From positions 165,068-229,067 of the forward strand of contig NZ_SMCP01000003.1 in assembly GCF_004342725.1 (NCBI RefSeq): DNA of 64,000 bases, in the 5' to 3' direction. The notes under the pieces were generated by a model that worked only from the letters and a program-made list of their open reading frames with translations, was not told the origin of the DNA and did no database searches. Positions 54,631-63,879 of the stretch are shown piece after piece. The DNA is from Testudinibacter aquarius. GTDB lineage: Bacteria; Pseudomonadota; Gammaproteobacteria; Enterobacterales; Pasteurellaceae. How positions within the stretch are numbered: the stretch's first letter is position 1; each line of letters starts with the position of its first letter. Made by a program: the position numbers and the translations under genes.

Positions 54631-55467
54631 ATGATGAAAAAGAAAAGCTCAATTTTCGGTGATATTGTCTCGTATCTGTTTTTGACTGTCGCCACCATTA
54701 TTGCGGTATTCCCATTGGTTTGGATTGTGATCTCTTCCCTGAAAGGCAAAGGAGAATTAACCAGTGATCCGACACGCTTCTGGCCGAAAGTATTAACGCT
54801 CGATTATTTCGATCATGTGATTAACGGCTTGAATTTTGCCGTGAACATTAAAAACAGCTTGCTGATTGCCCTGGTCACGACGTTTATCGCCATTGTTATT
54901 TCTTCGATGGCAGCCTACGGCATTGTGCGCTTTTTCCCTAAATTGGGTGCAATCATGTCGAAATTGCTGATCACCACCTATATTTTTCCACCGATTTTAT
55001 TGGCGATTCCCTATTCCATTGCCATGGCAAAAGTCGGATTAACCAACACTACCACCGGACTGATTATTGTCTATCTGTCGTTCAGTGTGCCTTATGCGGT
55101 TTGGCTGCTCGTCGGCTTTTTCCGCACCGTGCCGATAGAAATAGAAGAAGCCGCCCGGATTGACGGCGCCAATAAATTCACAGTGTTCTTTAAGATCGTG
55201 CTGCCATTGGTCGCACCGGGCATTGTCGCCACCGCAATCTACACCTTTATCAATGCGTGGAACGAATTCTTATATGCCTTAATTCTGGTGAATGATACCA
55301 GCAAAATGACGGTTGCCGTTGCCTTGCGTTCATTAAACGGTGCAGAAATTTTGGATTGGGGCGATATGATGGCGGCATCGGTGCTGGTGGTTATTCCGTC
55401 CGTGATTTTCTTCTGTTTTATCCAAAACAAGATTGCAGGAGGATTATCTGAAGGATCCGTCAAATAA
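54631..55467 (+). CDS. CUT1 sugar ABC permease, MalG/UgpE type
   Basis: A 278-residue permease with six membrane helices and the EAA motif IEIEEAARIDGANKFTVFFKIVLPLVAPGI near residue 175. The end INAWNEFLYALILVNDTSKMTVAVAL is typical of the MalG side. Its ATG follows the upstream permease stop with no gap, so the pair is translationally coupled and forms the membrane heterodimer. Confidence 0.93.
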   Translation: MMKKKSSIFGDIVSYLFLTVATIIAVFPLVWIVISSLKGKGELTSDPTRFWPKVLTLDYFDHVINGLNFAVNIKNSLLIALVTTFIAIVISSMAAYGIVRFFPKLGAIMSKLLITTYIFPPILLAIPYSIAMAKVGLTNTTTGLIIVYLSFSVPYAVWLLVGFFRTVPIEIEEAARIDGANKFTVFFKIVLPLVAPGIVATAIYTFINAWNEFLYALILVNDTSKMTVAVALRSLNGAEILDWGDMMAASVLVVIPSVIFFCFIQNKIAGGLSEGSVK

Positions 55468-55527
55468 TCAAATTATTGCAAATTCAAGTATCTGTATTAA
55501 ACCGTAATTCAATGTGAGGAGAAAAAA

Positions 55528-56634
55528 ATGATTAATTATGCTGTCATCGGCGTCGGCTATTTTGGGGCAGATTTGGCGCGCATTATGCAAGAAACCGAAG
55601 ATGCCACCATTACCGTCGTATACGACCCCGACAACGGGGAGACAATTGCCGCCGAATTGGGCTGTGATGCCGCAGCCAGTTTAGAACAGGCGATTAACCG
55701 TGCCGATGTGGACTGTGTGATTGTGGCAACCCCAAACTATTTGCATAAAGAGCCGGTTATTTTAGCGGCAAAACATAAAAAGCACGTTTTTTGTGAGAAA
55801 CCGATTGCCCTCAGCTACCAAGACTGTGACGAGATGGTGCGTGCCTGTGAGGAAAACGGTGTGATCTTTATGGCAGGACATATCATGAATTTTTTCAACG
55901 GCGTTCATTATGCCAAAGAACTGATTCAACAAGGGGTGATCGGCAAAGTGCTGTATTGTCACTCGGCGCGCAACGGCTGGGAAGAACAACAGCCTTCAAT
56001 CTCTTGGAAAAAAATCCGTGAAAAATCCGGAGGACATCTGTATCACCACATTCATGAACTGGATTGTGTGCAGTTTATTATGGGCGGTGCACCGAAAACC
56101 GTCACCATGACCGCCGGCAATGTGGCACATCAGGGAGAAAGTTTCGGTGATGAAGACGATATGCTGTTCCTTAATCTAGAATTTGATGATAACCGATTTG
56201 CCTTGCTCGAATGGGGTTCGGCATTCCGCTGGGGCGAACACTATGTGTTGATTCAAGGGGAAAAAGGCGCCATTAAACTCGACATGTACCATTGCGGTGG
56301 CACATTGCGCGTGAATGGGCAAGATTCACACTTTTTAATTCACGAAAGTCAGGAAGAAGATGACGACCGCACCCGTATTTATACCGGCGCCAGCATGGAC
56401 GGCGCTATTCAATACGGCCAACCCGGCAAACGGACACCATTATGGCTCAATACTGTGATGCGTAAAGAGATGAAATATCTCAATGATATTTTGCATGGAA
56501 TGCAACCCACTGAAGAGTTTGCCAAACTGCTGACCGGCGAAGCGGCACGGGCGGCAATTGCCACCGCAGACGCCTGTACCAAATCCCGCTATGAAAACCG
56601 TAAAGTCGCGGTGAGTGAGATTACCGGCGCATAA
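55528..56634 (+). CDS. Gfo/Idh/MocA-family oxidoreductase
   Basis: A 368-residue NAD(P)-dependent oxidoreductase. It has the Rossmann motif YAVIGVGYFGADLARIMQE, the canonical EKP site HVFCEKPIALSYQDCDEMV near residue 96 and the active-site His in SGGHLYHHIHELDCVQFIMGG. The end TGEAARAAIATADAC is typical of inositol-dehydrogenase and glucose-fructose-oxidoreductase relatives. It closes the sugar ABC operon and probably oxidises the imported sugar or polyol, or a derivative. The partner oxidoreductase gene at 49215 has ETP where this one has EKP. Confidence 0.88.
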   Translation: MINYAVIGVGYFGADLARIMQETEDATITVVYDPDNGETIAAELGCDAAASLEQAINRADVDCVIVATPNYLHKEPVILAAKHKKHVFCEKPIALSYQDCDEMVRACEENGVIFMAGHIMNFFNGVHYAKELIQQGVIGKVLYCHSARNGWEEQQPSISWKKIREKSGGHLYHHIHELDCVQFIMGGAPKTVTMTAGNVAHQGESFGDEDDMLFLNLEFDDNRFALLEWGSAFRWGEHYVLIQGEKGAIKLDMYHCGGTLRVNGQDSHFLIHESQEEDDDRTRIYTGASMDGAIQYGQPGKRTPLWLNTVMRKEMKYLNDILHGMQPTEEFAKLLTGEAARAAIATADACTKSRYENRKVAVSEITGA

Positions 56635-56659
56635 CGCCCTTCATCAGCCGACTAAAGTG

Positions 56660-56699
56660 GATGAGCTGTATTCAATTTGAATATGGCTCATCTTTTTTT
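56660..56699 (+). terminator. Terminator of the CUT1 ABC-oxidoreductase operon
   Basis: GATGAGC (56660-56666) and GCTCATC (56686-56692) form a stem with inner ATTCAATTTGAAT pairing and are followed by seven T residues. It overlaps the end of the disrupted eamA gene on the other strand. Confidence 0.85.
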
Positions 56700-57857
56700 C
56701 AACGCCAACAAACAACCGCAGAGCACAATCAGCGCTCCAATTGCCTGCATAAGATTAATTTGTTCATTCAAGGCAACATAACCGACCAGCGCAGTAGATA
56801 ATGGTACTAGGGTCTGTTAATCTTTATTTATATTTTGAGTTGTTGTTTAAAATGAACACAATCTAGGCGTAAGCCGAAATCAATAGCGGGACTATTGATG
56901 AGGATTACAACGACGAGTGTGTTCATTTTAAACACAATCCGCTGGACTATGACTATTTTTCGCCACTACGGCGTTAAAAGCCGTTCGTTTAGAATCACTA
57001 AACTTCACAACTTTTGCCTTGTATTAGCGAAAAATAGTCTATAGCTCAAATTATAAATAAAGATTAACAGACCCTAACAATTGGATTAAATTAAAAATCA
57101 CCACACCTTGTTTTTGCACGATATAAAATGCCAACAACATTCCGCTTAAAATGCCATAAATACCGGACAGCGCCAACGCAATTAATAAGCTATCACTGAC
57201 CACACTGAGTTGATTTATTTTGCCACTGAAGATTGCTAGCGCTAGAAAAATTAATCCGGCAATCGTCGCAGTGGTGGTGCTGATAATAATAACATGCAGT
57301 TTTGTCGCAATATCTTTGACAATGACATTTTGTAGAGACTGTATAAAAATAGCCGTCGCAAGAAAAAAAGCACCGTGAATAAAATCCGCACTCTCATTCC
57401 CAGCAGTGGCTTGATTGCCATAAAAAACAAAAATTAACGAGCCGATAACTGCCAACCCGCCGCCGAGATAAAACGTACGCTGCTGAATTTTACGCCGTTC
57501 ATCCTGATAAAACAGCGCTATCATCAAGATACCAAGCGGCATCGCTAAAATCCCGAAAATACTGCCGGTCAACGCACTGGTGTGACGCAGTCCGTTCATA
57601 AAGCAGTACATATTTGCCGTCATCAATAAACCAAGCAGGCTTAATTTAGAAATTAAAATCGGATCAGCTAAACAGTCTTTTAAAATACTTCTAAATTTGA
57701 ATACACAAATCAATAATAAAAATAAACTGCCAAAAAGAAAGCGAATGGCATTATTATTTAAAGGATCAAAATATAAGCTCATATAGCGCATAATAGGAAA
57801 ACCAAACCCCATTAAGACAATATAAATTATTCGTATGCTATACTCATTCTTCATCAT
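56688..57857 (-). pseudogene. EamA/DMT-family transporter gene split by the 265-bp inverted-repeat element
   Basis: The left part (57857 down to 57075) encodes eight to nine membrane segments of an EamA-type drug/metabolite exporter. It runs into the element after ...VVIFNLIQLL and stops there after seven foreign residues. Beyond the element, 56807-56688 encodes [19 protein letters not shown] and a final membrane helix ending ALKKR, which is the missing C-terminus. Removing the element and one TA joins QLL to VPLSTALVG in frame. The interrupted protein of 268 residues would lack its last helix pair and is probably inactive. Confidence 0.88.
56810..57074. repeat. TA-flanked miniature inverted-repeat element, copy 2 (265 bp, longest)
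   Basis: Terminal inverted repeats of about 31 bp begin GGGTCTGTTAATCTTTATTT, differ at one central position, and are flanked by TA at 56808-56809 and 57075-57076. Inside are two more inverted pairs: AAAATGAACACA with TGTGTTCATTTT, and GACTATTTTTCGC with GCGAAAAATAGTC. No open frame for a transposase is present. It has inserted into eamA. Confidence 0.85.
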
Positions 57858-58032
57858 TTACCCGTGGAAATCACTTCTTTTGATTTCACATTTTAATTTC
57901 GCATTCATAAAGTACAATTTTATCATTTTTTCATAATTACAAAATACGCGATAATATTTTTATACTGATAATTACAGAGTATAACTTTATTAATTATATT
58001 ATATCGTTATTTTCTATAACCGAGCTTCTTAT

Positions 58033-58085
58033 AACCGCACTTCTTATAACCGCACTTGGCATAACTTATGGTACAAAGTGCGGTT
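58033..58085. repeat. Cluster of three uptake-sequence cores
   Basis: AACCGCACTT occurs at 58033-58042 and 58048-58057 as part of a short tandem repeat (CTTCTTATAACCGCA pattern). AAGTGCGGTT is at 58076-58085. The last two form an inverted pair. They lie in the gap between the eamA promoter side and the lysS terminator. Confidence 0.8.
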
Positions 58086-58102
58086 GGCAAATCGAAAAAC
58101 GA

Positions 58103-58138
58103 AAAAGCCGCTATCAACATCAGCTGATAGCGGCTTTT
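58103..58138 (-). terminator. lysS terminator
   Basis: AAAAGCCGCTATCA and TGATAGCGGCTTTT form a perfect 14-bp stem around an 8-base loop. On the minus strand it ends in a T-run, 17 bp after the lysS stop. Confidence 0.92.
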
Positions 58139-58154
58139 CTTTGTGTAACACCAG

Positions 58155-59663
58155 TTAATCTTTATGCTGCCGCATTGCCGGGAATAGAATCACATCACGG
58201 ATTGACGGTGAGTTGGAGAAGATCATCGCCAAGCGGTCAATGCCCAAGCCTTCACCGGCAGTTGGTGGCAAGCCGTGTTCCAGTGCGGTCACGAAGTCTT
58301 CGTCCTTAAACATCGCTTCATCATCGCCAGCTTCTTTAGCGGCAACTTGTTCGTCGAAACGGGCGTTTTGGTCTTCGGCATCGTTCAACTCGGAGAAACC
58401 GTTGCCGATTTCACGTCCGCCGATAAACAATTCGAAACGATCGGTCACCTCCGGATTGTCATCGTTACGCCGTGCCAGCGGTGAAATTTCAGCCGGGTGC
58501 GCCATCAAGAACGTCGGCTGAATCAGATGGTGTTCTGCCACTTCTTCAAAAATGGCATTGATCACGCTGCCCAAGCCCCATGATTTCTGCACTTCGATGC
58601 CCAATTTCTCCGCTAGGGCTTTGGCTTGGGTAAAATCTTGTAGTTGTTCAGCTTGGATATTGTCGCCGTATTTCAAAATGGCATCGGTCATCGTCAAGCG
58701 TTCAAACGGTTTGCCAAAATCAAACGTGTATTCACCGTATGGCACGGTGGTGGTGCCGAGAATATCCAACGCCAATTTGCGCAACAGCTCTTCGGTGTTG
58801 TCCATCAAATCGTGGTAATCAGCGTAGGCTTGGTAGTATTCCAACATGGTGAATTCAGGATTGTGGCGTACCGACACCCCTTCGTTGCGGAAGTTGCGGT
58901 TCAGCTCAAACACCCGCTCAAAGCCGCCGACCACCAAGCGCTTCAGGTAAAGTTCCGGCGCAATCCGCAGATACATATCAATATCCAGCGCATTGTGATG
59001 GGTGACGAACGGACGCGCCGCCGCCCCGCCCGGAATCACTTGCAGCATCGGCGTTTCCACTTCCATAAAACCTTTATCCAGGAAGAATTGACGAATGCCA
59101 CTGATCACTTTGGAGCGGATCACAAACGCACGGCGCGAATCATCGTTGCTGATCAAATCCAGATAACGCTGGCGGTAACGAGTTTCTTGATCGCTCAAGC
59201 CGTGGAATTTATCCGGCAATGGGCGCAATGCTTTGGTCAGCAGCTCAAGTGCGGTACAGCGCACGGTCAACTCGCCGGTTTTGGTTTTGAACAGTGTACC
59301 TTTGGCACCGACAATATCGCCCAAATCCAACAGCGACATCAGGCTCTCATATTCGCCTTCCGCCAATAGATCGCGCGCCACATACAGTTGAATTCTGCCG
59401 CTCATATCTTGCAAAGTGATAAAACTAGCCTTACCCATTTTACGTCGGGTCATAATCCGTCCGGCAACGCTCACGGCAATTTCTTGCGCTTTCAGTGTTT
59501 CGCCGTCTTCGTTTTCATATTGGCGATGCAGATCTTGCGCCAAATGCTCACGGCGGAAATCGTTCGGAAACGGATTGCCTTGCTGGCGAAGTGCGGTCAG
59601 TTTTTCGCGACGCACCAACATTTCACCGTGCAGATCCAGTTCCGGAAGTTGTTGTTCTGACAT
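58155..59663 (-). CDS. lysS: Lysyl-tRNA synthetase, class II
   Basis: A 502-residue synthetase. It has an N-terminal OB-fold anticodon-binding domain ([33 protein letters not shown]) and class II motif 1 ([26 protein letters not shown]). Motif 2 is [29 protein letters not shown] and motif 3 is [15 protein letters not shown]. It follows prfB by 43 bp, the conserved gammaproteobacterial prfB-lysS order. Confidence 0.97.
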   Translation of the reverse strand: MSEQQLPELDLHGEMLVRREKLTALRQQGNPFPNDFRREHLAQDLHRQYENEDGETLKAQEIAVSVAGRIMTRRKMGKASFITLQDMSGRIQLYVARDLLAEGEYESLMSLLDLGDIVGAKGTLFKTKTGELTVRCTALELLTKALRPLPDKFHGLSDQETRYRQRYLDLISNDDSRRAFVIRSKVISGIRQFFLDKGFMEVETPMLQVIPGGAAARPFVTHHNALDIDMYLRIAPELYLKRLVVGGFERVFELNRNFRNEGVSVRHNPEFTMLEYYQAYADYHDLMDNTEELLRKLALDILGTTTVPYGEYTFDFGKPFERLTMTDAILKYGDNIQAEQLQDFTQAKALAEKLGIEVQKSWGLGSVINAIFEEVAEHHLIQPTFLMAHPAEISPLARRNDDNPEVTDRFELFIGGREIGNGFSELNDAEDQNARFDEQVAAKEAGDDEAMFKDEDFVTALEHGLPPTAGEGLGIDRLAMIFSNSPSIRDVILFPAMRQHKD

Positions 59664-59706
59664 AATGTATTCCTTATGTATTCCTTAGGGTTATTTCAAT
59701 ATTCGG

Positions 59707-60805
59707 TTACAAGCCGGCTTTTAAGCTGGCTTCGATAAATTTGTCCAAATCACCATCCAACACCGCCTGGGTGTTGCGGTTTTCAATGCCGGTGCGCAGA
59801 TCTTTAATACGGGCATCGTCCAGCACATACGAGCGGATCTGGCTGCCCCAGCCGATGTCGGATTTGCTGTCTTCCAACGCTTGTTTTTCAGCATTTTTCT
59901 TTTGTAGTTCCATTTCATACAACTTGGCTTTCAACTGCTTCATACATTGATCTTTATTTTTGTGCTGTGAGCGGTCGTTTTGGCATTGCACCACGATTCC
60001 GCTCGGAATGTGGGTGATCCGCACCGCACTTTCCGTTCGGTTGACGTGCTGTCCGCCCGCACCGGAGGCACGGTAAACATCAATCCGCAAATCCGCCGGA
60101 TTGATGTCGATGTCAATATCTTCATCGATTTCAGGGTAAACAAACACGGCACTAAACGAGGTGTGGCGACGGTTGTTGGAATCAAACGGGCTTTTGCGCA
60201 CCAAGCGGTGGATACCGGTTTCGGTACGCAGCCAGCCAAAAGCATATTCGCCGCTGACCCGAATGGTAGCAGATTTAATCCCGGCAACATCACCATCGGA
60301 AGCTTCCATCAATTCAGTTTTAAAGCCCTTACTTTCCGCCCAACGCAGGTACATTCTAACCAACATCTCGGTCCAGTCTTGCGCTTCGGTACCGCCGGAA
60401 CCGGCTTGCAAATCGACATAGCAATCGGCGCTGTCGTGTTCACCGCTGAACATGCGGCGGAACTCCAATTGCGCCAGTTTGGCCTCCAGCTCTTGCAGCT
60501 CGGCAACTGCTTCATCGAAGGTCTCCTGATCCTCGGCTTCTACCGCCAATTCCAACAATCCTTCGGCATCTTGCAAACCTTGATCCAAGGTGCGAATGGT
60601 ATCGACCACCGCATCCAACGCTGACCGCTCTTTGCCCAGTGCTTGTGCTTTTTCCGGGTCATTCCACACATCCGGCTGCTCTAATTCAGCATTAACCTCT
60701 TCCAATCGTTCGACTTTGCCGTCGAAGTCAAAGATACCCCCGAAGAACCTCGGTGCGTTGCCCGAGATCACTGATTTGGTTTTTGACGGGATTAATTTCA
60801 AACAT
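59707..60805 (-). CDS. prfB: Peptide chain release factor 2 with programmed +1 frameshift
   Basis: RF2 reads UGA and UAA stop codons. Translation starts at ATG 60805 ([25 protein letters not shown]) and meets TGA as codon 26 (60730-60728). There the slippery CTT TGA C, six bases after a CGGGGG Shine-Dalgarno-like stretch, shifts the ribosome +1 to continue [23 protein letters not shown]. The full product is 365 residues, with the stop-recognition SPF motif ([15 protein letters not shown]) and the catalytic GGQ motif ([16 protein letters not shown]). The frameshift autoregulates RF2: low RF2 favours read-through. Confidence 0.97.
60727..60733 (-). promoter_or_regulatory. prfB programmed +1 frameshift site
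   Basis: The minus-strand heptamer CTTTGAC at codons 25-26 is preceded by GGGGG three bases upstream, exactly as in E. coli prfB. Confidence 0.95.
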
Positions 60806-60989
60806 TCTAAATACCGATTATAAATTCACTGTAAAGGGGAGAAATTATATGATATTTAGCGACGATTTAACAGGCACAATTCTGTTTGCTGCATTTAAGT
60901 GCGGTTGGGGCGGTTGTTGATGGCATTTTTTATTTACTCACGGTTTATGTTATAGTGGCAAACTTTTTTAATTTTTTGCTCAAATAATA

Positions 60990-61178
60990 GGGGCTGTTGA
61001 TCTTTGTTTATATTTTGAGTTGTCGTTTAAAATAAGCACAATCCGCAGGACTATGACTCTTTTTCGCCACTACTGCGTTAAAAGTCGTTCGTTTAGAATC
61101 ACTAAACTTCACAACTTTTTCCTTGTATTGGCGAAAAATAGTCTATAGCTCAAATTATAAACAAAGATCAACAGCCCC
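60990..61178. repeat. TA-flanked miniature inverted-repeat element, copy 3 (189 bp)
   Basis: The ends begin GGGGCTGTTGATCTTTGTTT, with terminal repeats of about 31 bp, and are flanked by TA at 60988-60989 and 61179-61180. The interior matches copy 2 except for about 80 bp missing between two copies of ACACAATC, which looks like a deletion between short direct repeats. It ends 21 bp before the YfdC-type gene. The rest of 60806-61199 shows one uptake sequence and an AT-rich stretch with a TATAGT box near 60951. Confidence 0.82.
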
Positions 61179-61199
61179 TATACTCGAACAGGAGGAATA

Positions 61200-62030
61200 A
61201 TGAAATCAGAATTAAACAGCAGCAAATTATCCTATCGCGATCGCATGGCGGTGGAGGAACACGAGCGTTTGAGCCCGCGCTTGCTGTATGAAATTATCCG
61301 CCAAGACGGGATTGAAGAACTATCGCGCCCAACTAAAGCGCTGATTTTTTCAGGCATTACCGCAGGATTAGTCATTACATTTTCCTTTATTTTCAAGGCC
61401 GTATTTACCGCTTATACACCAAATGAACCTTGGGCTCCGTTGATTACCAATATGGGCTATACCGTCGGATTTTTGTTGGTGATTTTAGGGCGGATGCAAT
61501 TGTTTACCGAAAATACTATTACTACCGTAGTTCCCTTATTTAATCCGCTTAGTCTAAAAAAACTGCTGGCGGTAGCAAAGTTATGGACAACGGTGTTCGG
61601 TGCCAATTTAATCGGCACCACCTTGGCAGCGTTGTTTTTACAAAACCACCACGTTTTCAATCCTGAATTTGTGGTGGCAATGAATGACATAGCCCATCAC
61701 GTTGCCTCAATGTCGGTCAGCGACAATATTCTGCGCGGTATTCCGGCGGGTATTTTGATTGCATCGGTGGTGTGGATGATGCCAACGGTCGGTAACGGCA
61801 AATTTGTGATGATCTTTTTCTTTATCTATTTGATCGCCTTGGGGGATTTTACTCATGTGGTGGTCGGTTCAGCAGAAATGGCTTATCTGGTGATTCAAGG
61901 AGATGCCAATCTCTATGACTATTTCGTCACCTTCTTAGGTCCGACAGCGTTAGGCAATATTCTCGGTGGAACCGTCGTGTTTACCATTATGATTTACGGC
62001 CAAGTTACGGACGAAATCGGTAAAAAATAA
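61200..62030 (+). CDS. YfdC-like formate/nitrite-family channel
   Basis: A 276-residue inner-membrane protein of the FNT family with six hydrophobic segments. A charged N-terminus (MKSELNSSKLSYRDRMAVEEHERLSPRLLYEIIRQDGIEEL) precedes SGITAGLVITFSFIFKAVF, LFTENTITTVVPLFNP and GAEM-like GSAEMAYLVIQGD. It is closest to YfdC, whose substrate is unknown, rather than to FocA or NirC. Its AGGAGGAA ribosome site lies just beyond the inverted-repeat element copy 3, so its mRNA leader probably runs through that element. Confidence 0.85.
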   Translation: MKSELNSSKLSYRDRMAVEEHERLSPRLLYEIIRQDGIEELSRPTKALIFSGITAGLVITFSFIFKAVFTAYTPNEPWAPLITNMGYTVGFLLVILGRMQLFTENTITTVVPLFNPLSLKKLLAVAKLWTTVFGANLIGTTLAALFLQNHHVFNPEFVVAMNDIAHHVASMSVSDNILRGIPAGILIASVVWMMPTVGNGKFVMIFFFIYLIALGDFTHVVVGSAEMAYLVIQGDANLYDYFVTFLGPTALGNILGGTVVFTIMIYGQVTDEIGKK

Positions 62031-62041
62031 GCATTTGAACA

Positions 62042-62069
62042 TTGGGCAGATCAATAGCGATCTGCCCAA
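62042..62069 (+). terminator. Hairpin after the YfdC-like gene
   Basis: TTGGGCAGATC and GATCTGCCCAA form an 11-bp perfect stem around AATAGC, 12 bp past the stop, followed by an uptake sequence and no T-run. The remaining 62070-62287 is AT-rich and shows no gene. Confidence 0.55.
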
Positions 62070-62287
62070 ACCGCACTTTCCGCCTTATTCCCATCTCGTT
62101 ATTTTTATGTATGAGATCATATTCTATTGCCATTAAGATTTTACATCGGTGTTATTGCGATTATTTCACCTGTCACACTTTATTAAATGAGAATAATATT
62201 CAGTTGCAATCGGTGCTATCTAGGTAATCATACCGCTTCGCTGAAGCTTTTTAAGGCATTTTTCAATCTAATAATAATGGGGTCAAC

Positions 62288-62911
62288 ATGAGCGTTAATA
62301 TCATCAAAATTGCGGCAGAATTTCTTGCCGATAAACAACGTATATTTATTAATTTTATCCGAATCGCTATCTGTATCGTGATGTTGTGGATTGGCGGCTT
62401 GAAGGCATTTCAGTATGAAGCCGACGGCATTGTGCATTTTGTTGCCAACAGTCCGTTTATGAGTTTTTTCTACAAAGACAGTCAAAAAATGGTTGAAAAT
62501 GAGAAAGGCGAGTTGGTCAAAGAATATACCTTATACAAAAACCCAGAAGGAAAAATGGTACAAAAAAATATTGATTGGCATAAACAAAACGGGACTTATC
62601 CGTTCTCTTACGGTTTGGGCGCAGTGATTGTCACTATTGGCTTACTGACCTTATCGGGAATTTGGAATCCGACGACAGGCATGCTCGGCGGCTTGCTAAC
62701 GTTCGGAATGTCGATTGTTACGCTCTCGTTTTTGATCACCACTCCGGAGACGTATGTACTGAATTTAGGCGGTGACCTGCCGACACCGAATTACGGCTTC
62801 CCATACCTGTCGGGGGCAGGTCGGTTAATTTTGAAAGATATTATCATGATGGCAGGTGGGTTGACCGCCGCCTCAGAATGCGCACAGCGTTTTCTGAAAG
62901 CCAGGGCTTAA
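62288..62911 (+). CDS. RclC-like DUF417 membrane protein
   Basis: A 207-residue inner-membrane protein of the DUF417 (YkgB/RclC) family. It has FIRIAICIVMLWIGGLKAFQYEADGIVHFVANSPFMSFFY, SYGLGAVIVTIGLLTLSGIWNP, GLLTFGMSIVTLSFLITTPETYV and GRLILKDIIMMAGGLTAASECAQRFL. In E. coli rclC sits in the rclABC reactive-chlorine operon. Here the RclA-like gene lies 30 kb away and the gene stands alone. Confidence 0.87.
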   Translation: MSVNIIKIAAEFLADKQRIFINFIRIAICIVMLWIGGLKAFQYEADGIVHFVANSPFMSFFYKDSQKMVENEKGELVKEYTLYKNPEGKMVQKNIDWHKQNGTYPFSYGLGAVIVTIGLLTLSGIWNPTTGMLGGLLTFGMSIVTLSFLITTPETYVLNLGGDLPTPNYGFPYLSGAGRLILKDIIMMAGGLTAASECAQRFLKARA

Positions 62912-62918
62912 AAGATAG

Positions 62919-62943
62919 AAGGGGGATAAAATCAATCCCCCTT
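62919..62943. terminator. Terminator between the rclC-like gene and fdhE
   Basis: AAGGGGGAT and ATCCCCCTT form a 9-bp GC-rich stem with a 7-base loop and are followed by GTTTGTTTG. It lies between convergent genes. Confidence 0.8.
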
Positions 62944-62958
62944 GTTTGTTTGCTCTTA

Positions 62959-63879
62959 CTATTCTGAGGGGAATAAAAACGGGTTGACCGCACTTTTGGC
63001 GTAGCCCATTTTCTCCATTTCATCGTCGAGGAAAAGACTGGCGAGGTCGTCGGCAACGGCTTCAACCTCAGGGTTTTTATCCTGATACAAGACTTTCAGA
63101 TAGCTATGGCAGTCATCGCAGCTTTCACTTTTCACCGCATGATCTGAATCCAGCGACCAATAATTCAACTTGCCGCCTTGCTCACAATTGCTGCATTTCA
63201 CCCGCACCATATGCCATTCACTTTCGCACAACGAACAGTGCAGATAACGCGTACCTTGCACTTCCCCAAGCTGAATCGTACTGGCAACCGGCGCAGAGCC
63301 GCAAACTGGACAGAATTGGCGGTTTTCGCCCAGTTCGGTTTTGGCTTGATGCGGAATTTGTTGTACCAATTGAGTCCAGTACAACGACAGTGCCGCCCAC
63401 AGAAAGATAGCCTTATCACTTTGATTAGACAGCATATTATCACGTAACAGCTGATTGGCTAGTGCGTTCAGCTCGCTGGCAGAAGCTTTTTCCAACCACT
63501 CAATCGTCGCTAAAATGGCATCATTGGCACTCGGTTTAATCCGTTGTAACAACTGCTGTAACAGTTCAAGCCAAATCGGATCGCGCTGCCAGTTTTTCCA
63601 ATGCAACGGCTGTTGTGCCAATAATGCAGCATTGTCTTTGACCGCACTTAAGCGCACATCCGCAGCAATCGGTGCCGTTTGCAATAAGTCTAACTGGGCA
63701 TCGGCAATATTGGCGCAAAAACGCAGATAATCTTGCAACGGGTGATTCTCGCTCAGCTTACGCAAACGGGCTGCCCGGCGTTGATATAAATTTTTCGGAT
63801 TGGCGAAAAGCAGCGGTGGAGCAAAAAACCCCGCCGCTGCTTGTTTGATTTCGCTTTCCGCTAGAATGCGAATACTCAT
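62959..63879 (-). CDS. fdhE: Formate dehydrogenase accessory protein FdhE
   Basis: A 306-residue cytoplasmic protein needed for maturation of respiratory formate dehydrogenase. It has the N-terminal [37 protein letters not shown] and four CxxC pairs in the C-terminal half that bind iron: [27 protein letters not shown] and CDDCHSY. It directly follows the formate dehydrogenase gamma-subunit gene; its ATG begins right after that stop. Confidence 0.95.
   Translation of the reverse strand: MSIRILAESEIKQAAAGFFAPPLLFANPKNLYQRRAARLRKLSENHPLQDYLRFCANIADAQLDLLQTAPIAADVRLSAVKDNAALLAQQPLHWKNWQRDPIWLELLQQLLQRIKPSANDAILATIEWLEKASASELNALANQLLRDNMLSNQSDKAIFLWAALSLYWTQLVQQIPHQAKTELGENRQFCPVCGSAPVASTIQLGEVQGTRYLHCSLCESEWHMVRVKCSNCEQGGKLNYWSLDSDHAVKSESCDDCHSYLKVLYQDKNPEVEAVADDLASLFLDDEMEKMGYAKSAVNPFLFPSE

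Noticed and set aside
56810-57074. A complete insertion sequence
   Set aside because: At 265 bp it has inverted ends and TA flanks but no open frame that could encode a transposase.
59707-60801. prfB read as a 364-residue protein starting MKLIPSKTK from a TTG near 60801
   Set aside because: This is the wrong frame for the first 25 codons. The ATG at 60805 with the CTTTGAC frameshift gives the conserved RF2 N-terminus.
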